The notes beneath the pieces are model-generated. The model saw nothing but the letters and a program-made list of their open reading frames with translations. It did no database searches and was not told the DNA's origin. A stretch of DNA of 22,477 nt from Lingula anatina (taxonomy: Eukaryota > Brachiopoda > Lingulata > Lingulida > Lingulidae). A program made the position numbers and the translations under genes. This document shows, one piece after another, positions 17,223 through 22,477 of this stretch. Positions within the stretch are counted from its first letter, which is position 1. Each line of letters opens with the position of its first letter. The stretch spans positions 1 through 22,477 of the forward strand of contig NW_019774067.1 in NCBI RefSeq assembly GCF_001039355.2. The letters run 5' to 3'.

Positions 17223-18833
17223 GTGAGTTTGTGTTCTTGTTAATCGTAGTCTTCCAAGTCTAATGTTGTTTGATTCTAAAATCCTGCCCCAGCTGAGCTG
17301 GGTGCCATGCCGACCTTTTGAAGAAGTAGCATATCACGCACTTTGATGGACGNCAATCCCTCCCCAAATGTCCCCTTCTATTCTCTCAAAATAATGACAT
17401 TTACCTGGAATGCAAAGAAAGTCGGTTGCGAGACTTCTATTTCCCGGTATACTTTGCTCTGTGCAATTTCCGTCCTCGCTTATTACGTATTCCTTTAACT
17501 AAAATAAATCACAGAATAAAACTTTAACTTAAATAAATCACAGAATAAAAAAAAAAAAGAATTAATAATCAAAAGAAAAGAAAAAATGAAAAAAAAGAAA
17601 GAAAATCAGTGACATTCTATCACGCAGTGCGATTAGTGTTATCTTCAACTTTTCAGTTCACTTCTTGGACTATCACTCAACTGTTATTCAAGACGAGATC
17701 ACGGTAGTTCAACATTCCACCATTTTTATTGATAAATGTTCTGATCTTTGCCCTATCTTTGGGATTTATTGACGTTCCAAACTATTTCATCATTCATCAG
17801 ACTGTCTAAGGACATGCGAATGGCCGCCAAAGACGACACTTAAGATACAAATTAATGGATTGCACTGGTATCACTTTTAAAGTGTTTTTTCTCAATCTAA
17901 TAACACTGATGTAAGAACTTCAGTAAACCTACCAAAAAAGTAAATATGGCACAGCTTTTAAAAGGCAGCTTAGTGCAAATGGGAAATGAAATATTTTAAA
18001 GCCTATTTATAAAAAAAAAATACCTTACTGACTTGAAAAAAAAAGACATATATTACGGTATGTATGGAATTTTCTCCATACTGGAACTTTACATCAAGCA
18101 GTCCGGTAGGAATCTTTTTCCCCTTCAGACAACATGCAGGTAAATTACAGTCCTTTAACGGCTGCTGAACAGCGTTTTTGTCATCCCACGTCCCTGTTCT
18201 AACAACTATTTGTATTTTGTCTACCTATGTAAGTGTTATTTTAATCTCCGTGTGCTGTAAGCAACTTTGCGGGAGCCGATTTCATCGTCAGTTAATTATC
18301 TAAGAGTGGCATCCATGTGGCACCCTGCGTTTCAGAGCTCTCTGGAAATCCGTTCCTCTGCCATCAGCATGGGTCTGCCATTCTACCAGTCAACGTAACG
18401 ACAGAGGCATGTTTACAGCAGAGATGAGATTTTCTTGGGACCTGTATAATTTGGGGGGTGCTTTATTGCCTTTTTAAGTCTTACTTGAAATGAATGTTGA
18501 GCAGACGATATTTCATCCCAAGGAAAGGGATTCGTGTTTGTTGGTATTATTGAAATACCACACTAATATGTCATATGTCTTACAAAACAACTCTGACGAA
18601 TACTGGTTTTGTTAAGGTGCGTGTATTTATGTGTGTGTTTTTTAGGGGGGGCAAGATGAAATATTATTTTACTATTCTTTATAAGGGGGTGCTTCAAAAC
18701 CTAGTGGGCATGCGCAGACCCTCTGGGGTCCGCCACTGCAGGGCCATATTTAATATCATACATGTCATCTGGAACGTTACGAGCTTCTTCTTCCTTTTTG
18801 TGTCTGTTTAGTCTACTTACACTGGGTTTCCAC
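17223..18833. other. Non-coding DNA, possibly intron of the 17084 gene
   Basis: No exon was recognised. It contains an unresolved base (N) at 17353, an imperfect duplication of AAATAAATCACAGAATAAA about 28 bp apart at 17500-17549, A-rich runs at about 17549-17605, and AT-rich unique sequence. The acceptor at about 17653-17656 opens a frame of some 38 codons, but it resembles nothing known and does not continue the EH1 motif. Confidence 0.45.
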
Positions 18834-19076
18834 ACCTAGATCGAAGATCGTTCTTACAGGATCGATCCACCTCCGAGGGGTTTTTCGCGAAATTTCTTTC
18901 AACTTAAGCGGCTTAGATGTCTGTCACGCCTACTAAAGCTGCAAAACGATAATTAATTACCGCCTAGAAGCTTCAGTAGGCGTGACAGACACCTAAGCCG
19001 CTTAAGTTGATTGCAATTTAGCGAGAATCTCCTAAGGGATAGATCGATCAACAGTTAGTACGACAGGATCTAGACA
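18834..19076. mobile_element. Foldback MITE, copy B
   Basis: The core arms 18899-18940 and 18969-19010 are reverse complements with 40 of 42 positions matching, around a 28-nt loop. The outer arms continue with more diverged pairing (GATCGATCC and following on the left, GATCGATC on the right) to CCTAGATC/GATCTAGA ends. The central part and right arm align with the element at 2980-3174 (shared AATTACC, AGCTT, AGTAGGCG and GACAGACA/GACGGACA blocks). No open frame is present. The near-perfect core suggests either recent insertion or arm conversion. Confidence 0.8.
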
Positions 19077-19444
19077 TCACATATGTTTTATCGGCTTGGT
19101 GATTTTGAATCTAAAGAGTTCTTGTTATGTTTACCAAGCTGCGATAGCATAGATATTAACCCTGACTGTCTGGTAATCTTATGAAACCATATAGCGATAA
19201 CGTGTGGTTTCGTGAGGTAAGCAACTATACAGCTGCTCTCTTCCTAATGTGATATATCATTTTTCATAATCTTTTGAAACCTTGGGTTGTAATGAAATCA
19301 TGTTGTGCGGAAGTCAGGGCATGTTTTATTTTGGTTCTGTAGCCTTTTGAGTATAATAAACAGCTCACTTTAGGAAATAAGACAGGCAGTTCATTTAAAC
19401 CTCCAAAGTGTCGTAATAATAATCTCAAAAATGAAGGAAAATTG
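19077..19444. other. Non-coding DNA, nothing recognised
   Basis: Unique AT-rich sequence. The minus-strand frames here (19264-19536, 19391-19573) are driven by the adjacent A-rich tract and are not genes. Confidence 0.5.
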
Positions 19445-19519
19445 AAAGAAAAAAAGAGAAAGAAAAATGAAAAAAAGAAAAAAAAAAAAAAAAAAAAAAA
19501 AGAGAGAGAGAGAGAGAGA
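19445..19519. repeat. A-rich and (GA)n simple repeat
   Basis: A purine tract of A runs with scattered G, ending in about nine GA dinucleotides. Confidence 0.95.
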
Positions 19520-19700
19520 CTGCAATGCGTCCCCACTATTAGATATTATTGATTTTGGTATGGATGCTCCCATTTCATCCCCGTTTTATTATTTTTCCCA
19601 AAGTGTCAATGTCACTCTAATTATTTCCTGATACCGTGAGATGTAATGATAGCGGAATGTGCCTCCACGCCCACCGAATTCATAACTTGGATCAACAGCC

Positions 19701-20102
19701 TTTTTACCTCCGCCAAGGAGGTTATGTTTTCACCCCTGTTTGTCTGTTTGTTTGTCATCAACATAACTCAAAAAGTAATAGACCGAAAATTTCAGGAACT
19801 GTCAGAAGTGGACCAAGGAAGAGATGGTTAGATTTTGGTGGTGATCCGGATCAATAATCAATCAATAATCAATAATAATCAAAAACTGCTGCCTTGGCNT
19901 TTTTACCTCCGCCAAGGAGGTTATGTTTTCACCCCTGTTTGTCTGTTTGTTTGTCATCAACATAACTCAAAAAGTAATAGACCGAAAATTTCAGGAACTG
20001 TCAGAAGTGGACCAAGGAAGAGATGGTTAGATTTTGGTGGTGATCCGGATCAATAATCAATCAATAATCAATAATAATCAAAAACTGCTGCCTTGGCGGA
20101 GG
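19701..20102. mobile_element. TIR-flanked dispersed repeat, perfectly duplicated around an N
   Basis: It begins TTTTTACCTCCGCCAAGGAGG and ends CCTTGGCGGAGG. The 12-bp terminal sequences CCTCCGCCAAGG (19707-19718) and CCTTGGCGGAGG (20091-20102) are perfect inverted repeats. The internal sequence (GTTTGTCTGTTTGTTTGTC, AACTCAAAAAGTAATAGACC) is a family I recognise as widely dispersed in marine animal genomes. Two units, 19701-19898 and 19900-20097, appear identical over 198 bp and are separated only by the N at 19899. The frames across it (19636-19857, 19646-19831, 19835-20056) are repeat translations and not genes. Confidence 0.75.
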
Positions 20103-22477
20103 TCTGCGCTCTCGCAGTGCTTTTCTAGTACTTGTACTAAAAAGTTTTTTTGTTACCATCTTGAGAAACCATTTGCACTCAAATGAGGCACAGATAAAAT
20201 ATTGAATCTCTAAACTGAATTTGCCATATTACTTGTATTGCTCATAAGTCTGCAATCTGTCTGCTTTATTAAGAATGAAAAATTAAAAAATGTAGAGCAA
20301 TTTTAAGAATACCATTTCGTTTTGTGATGAATAATCCCTTTTTTTTTTTGTATCACCATTTAAAAGTACCTATCCTGATAGCATTGATCCCTCATTTGAT
20401 GCTTAACCTTTGCCAAAACACTCTGCAAGGGGGCATCTTCACCTGGCTGTTCTGTTGAGAGGTTGTTAATCATCTGCTAGCACATGCACATACCATGTTG
20501 CCGGGAATATACAGAACGCCTGGCTTTATTAATGAATCTTTTATTTAAAAAAATAATTTATTTCTTGTAATTATTCATGTTTATTCTTATCGCCACATTG
20601 TTGTCTGGTTCGATAAAATAAGGTCTGGAGTAAATGTCCCCTCTCACCGCTCGCTCTCCCTTTCTCTCCCTTTCTCTGTCTCTCTATTTCTCTCGTTGGT
20701 AAACATTCGTTTCAAGGTATACAAATTCCATAAATAAGGAAGTAGCTGACATACAGAGAGAGATATAAACTGCTGTAACACGTTTCCTTCATTTCACTAA
20801 TGGCTATAGCTAAGTACCACATAGATAACTAATAGGAGAACATACACTCTAGCGCACTGGTACCTTACTATATGGAACGAGTAAAATTAAGTTTTCTTTT
20901 TCACTTCAGAAATCTATGGCCAAAATTTTATGTTAATATATTCGACCTCTTATGGAGAACATACAAATAATTGATAATTTGGTGTAATGCGGAATATTCT
21001 GTAGATTATGGAGGCACATGTGTTCTGTGTTTGGGTCGCTCAAGCAAACATCAATCAAAGAATTTTAGTTGATTTTAAGCGATGAGCCGGTAATTTTTAT
21101 ATTTACTTAACAATACATGCATGGATGTTGCCATCTTTGGAATGCTTATATTCGCATGCATACAAGTAATGATTCATGTTTACTTTAAAATCTGATTAAC
21201 CTTACTGCTATAGTCACGCGTTCTTGACCGAATAATGATTTGCTTGTCCACGAGCCGTTTTACCTTACTTATCTGTTCATTAGTTAATTATATTTCCATC
21301 GCGTTTAAATATAAATATTTACCTATCTGTCTTAAAAAAGGGATACCCCTTTGTTAAAAAACGTAGACATAATTTGTTTATACTGTTTTTTACTGTGGAT
21401 GTACTTTTATGAACGTATCTTTTTCTGTCTAGAGGGACAAAACTTACCAGAAGTGCTATAATTTTATCATGCCGGACAATCGATCTCTGCTATCAGGGAT
21501 TGTGTCAGTTCCAATCTTCTGAAACATGTATGTTATATTCTATAGATTTAATCATTGTGTGGCTTTTGGCATAATACCCAGTGGGGTCTTTAAACCCCTG
21601 GTCTGAGTTAGGAAAGACTGTTTCGGTACTCCGTATCTCTATCTGTCATTTTCTAAGTGGATTAAACGGAGAGCGATTTGATTTAAAAGTAAAAACGTTT
21701 CCCTAATAAGTTTTGCAATTGTTTTAGAAGCATGGCAAGTGTTGCATTTAGATGAAACTAAAAATTATTTCATCGATGGACGTTACTGTAAATTAAACCC
21801 ATTTGTTTCTCGGCAAAATTGTTCGCTACTTCCAACAACACATTTAAATTCATTTAGTTCATAGGGGAAATTGGCAGCAGAGTAATGCTTTATTGAAGCC
21901 AGCTAAGATAACTACAGTTCATGTAATCTAATTCTGGAGAGTACGCCGGGTTATGGTATCCGTTTATGATTGGGTTTAAAGTGCTGCCTTCTGTAAAAGC
22001 CACTCAACTTTTTCAGTCGAAAATAATTTCTTGGATGAATTAATTTGAACTCTTCGATTCACCCAATTTAGCACTGTTATCATCCTGCATTAATATGTCC
22101 AAGTGCACATGTACTTTTAAATGCCGTTCGTCTGGCATTAGTTGTATGGTGGTTTGATAGCACTTGTGTTTACTTCGTTCATTCAGTTATGCCACCGGGG
22201 TAGCCAAATAGGTCTTTGGGTTAGGGGTTTAAGAAAATGTTTCTGAAACATTTCTTTTTCTGTTAAGTAAGTGTACGTAAAGAGATATGCACTCTCCGTG
22301 TACTTTATCGTAGGGTCATGGCCACTGTATCAAAATGTGCTTGTGTCAATAGATAATTGGTCATTTTAATCTTTTAATACAACCCACCGCAGGTTTTATT
22401 AAGTTCTTATCATTTTACTGTTTAAATAATATTATGATTTGGAATGTATCTGAGAGCAGTGATTAGACTTAAGTTAA
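20103..22477. other. Non-coding DNA, nothing recognised
   Basis: AT-rich to the window end, with no open frame above about 60 codons and no RNA gene or repeat recognised, apart from a degraded CT-rich tract at about 20638-20696. It could be intron of the candidate gene at 17084 or intergenic DNA. Confidence 0.5.

Noticed and set aside
17653-17770. Possible second exon for the 17084 gene after a TTTTCAG acceptor
   Set aside because: Phase is compatible, but the product would read FSI-V-H and break the EH1 pattern; no family likeness and it soon meets a stop.
19636-20056. Repeated open frames ending GGDPDQ
   Set aside because: Identical translations of a dispersed TIR repeat duplicated around an N, not a protein family.

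Overview
This is an AT-rich animal nuclear DNA window. It has spliced genes with GT-AG introns, microsatellites, homopolymer runs and several short foldback or TIR-flanked DNA repeats. The one fully readable gene is an ortholog of PRDM14, spread over ten coding exons between 5643 and 13352 on the + strand. Its compact introns, its C-terminal extension relative to the vertebrate protein, and the surrounding MITE-like repeats suggest a marine invertebrate bilaterian. Mollusc, annelid and non-vertebrate deuterostome all remain possible, and the sequence does not let me name the species.

Layout. 1-5400: non-coding upstream DNA with a (TA)n tract, a (CT)n tract, a probable hAT-like repeat remnant (about 2185-2457) and a foldback element (2980-3174). 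5411-5642: promoter and 5' leader of PRDM14, with a TATA-like box, an initiator-like site and an upstream GC-rich dyad. 5643-13352: PRDM14. The exons join in frame to 1806 nt, giving 601 residues. Exons 1-3 encode a Ser/Pro-rich N-terminus with a CtBP-type motif and a conserved-looking helix. Exons 3-5 encode the PR/SET domain. Exons 6-9 encode the six fingers known from vertebrates. Exon 10 encodes an apparent seventh C2HC finger and an acidic Ser-rich tail. 13353-14688: 3' UTR and flank. 14689-15726: a non-autonomous piggyBac-like element between TTAA duplications. About 16173-16407: a long imperfect inverted repeat. 17084-17222: a candidate first coding exon of a second + strand gene, ending in a split EH1-like motif. 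18834-19076: a second copy of the foldback element. 19701-20102: a TIR-bearing repeat present as a perfect 198-bp duplication around a single N, probably an assembly artefact. 20103-22477: no recognisable feature.

Function. By family knowledge, PRDM14 is a nuclear sequence-specific transcription regulator whose PR domain is a protein-interaction module (CBFA2T/MTG corepressors in vertebrates) rather than a proven methyltransferase. If the downstream exon is real, its EH1-like end would make it another transcriptional repressor, but its family cannot be told from this window. I see no prokaryotic-type system, CRISPR array, tRNA or rRNA.
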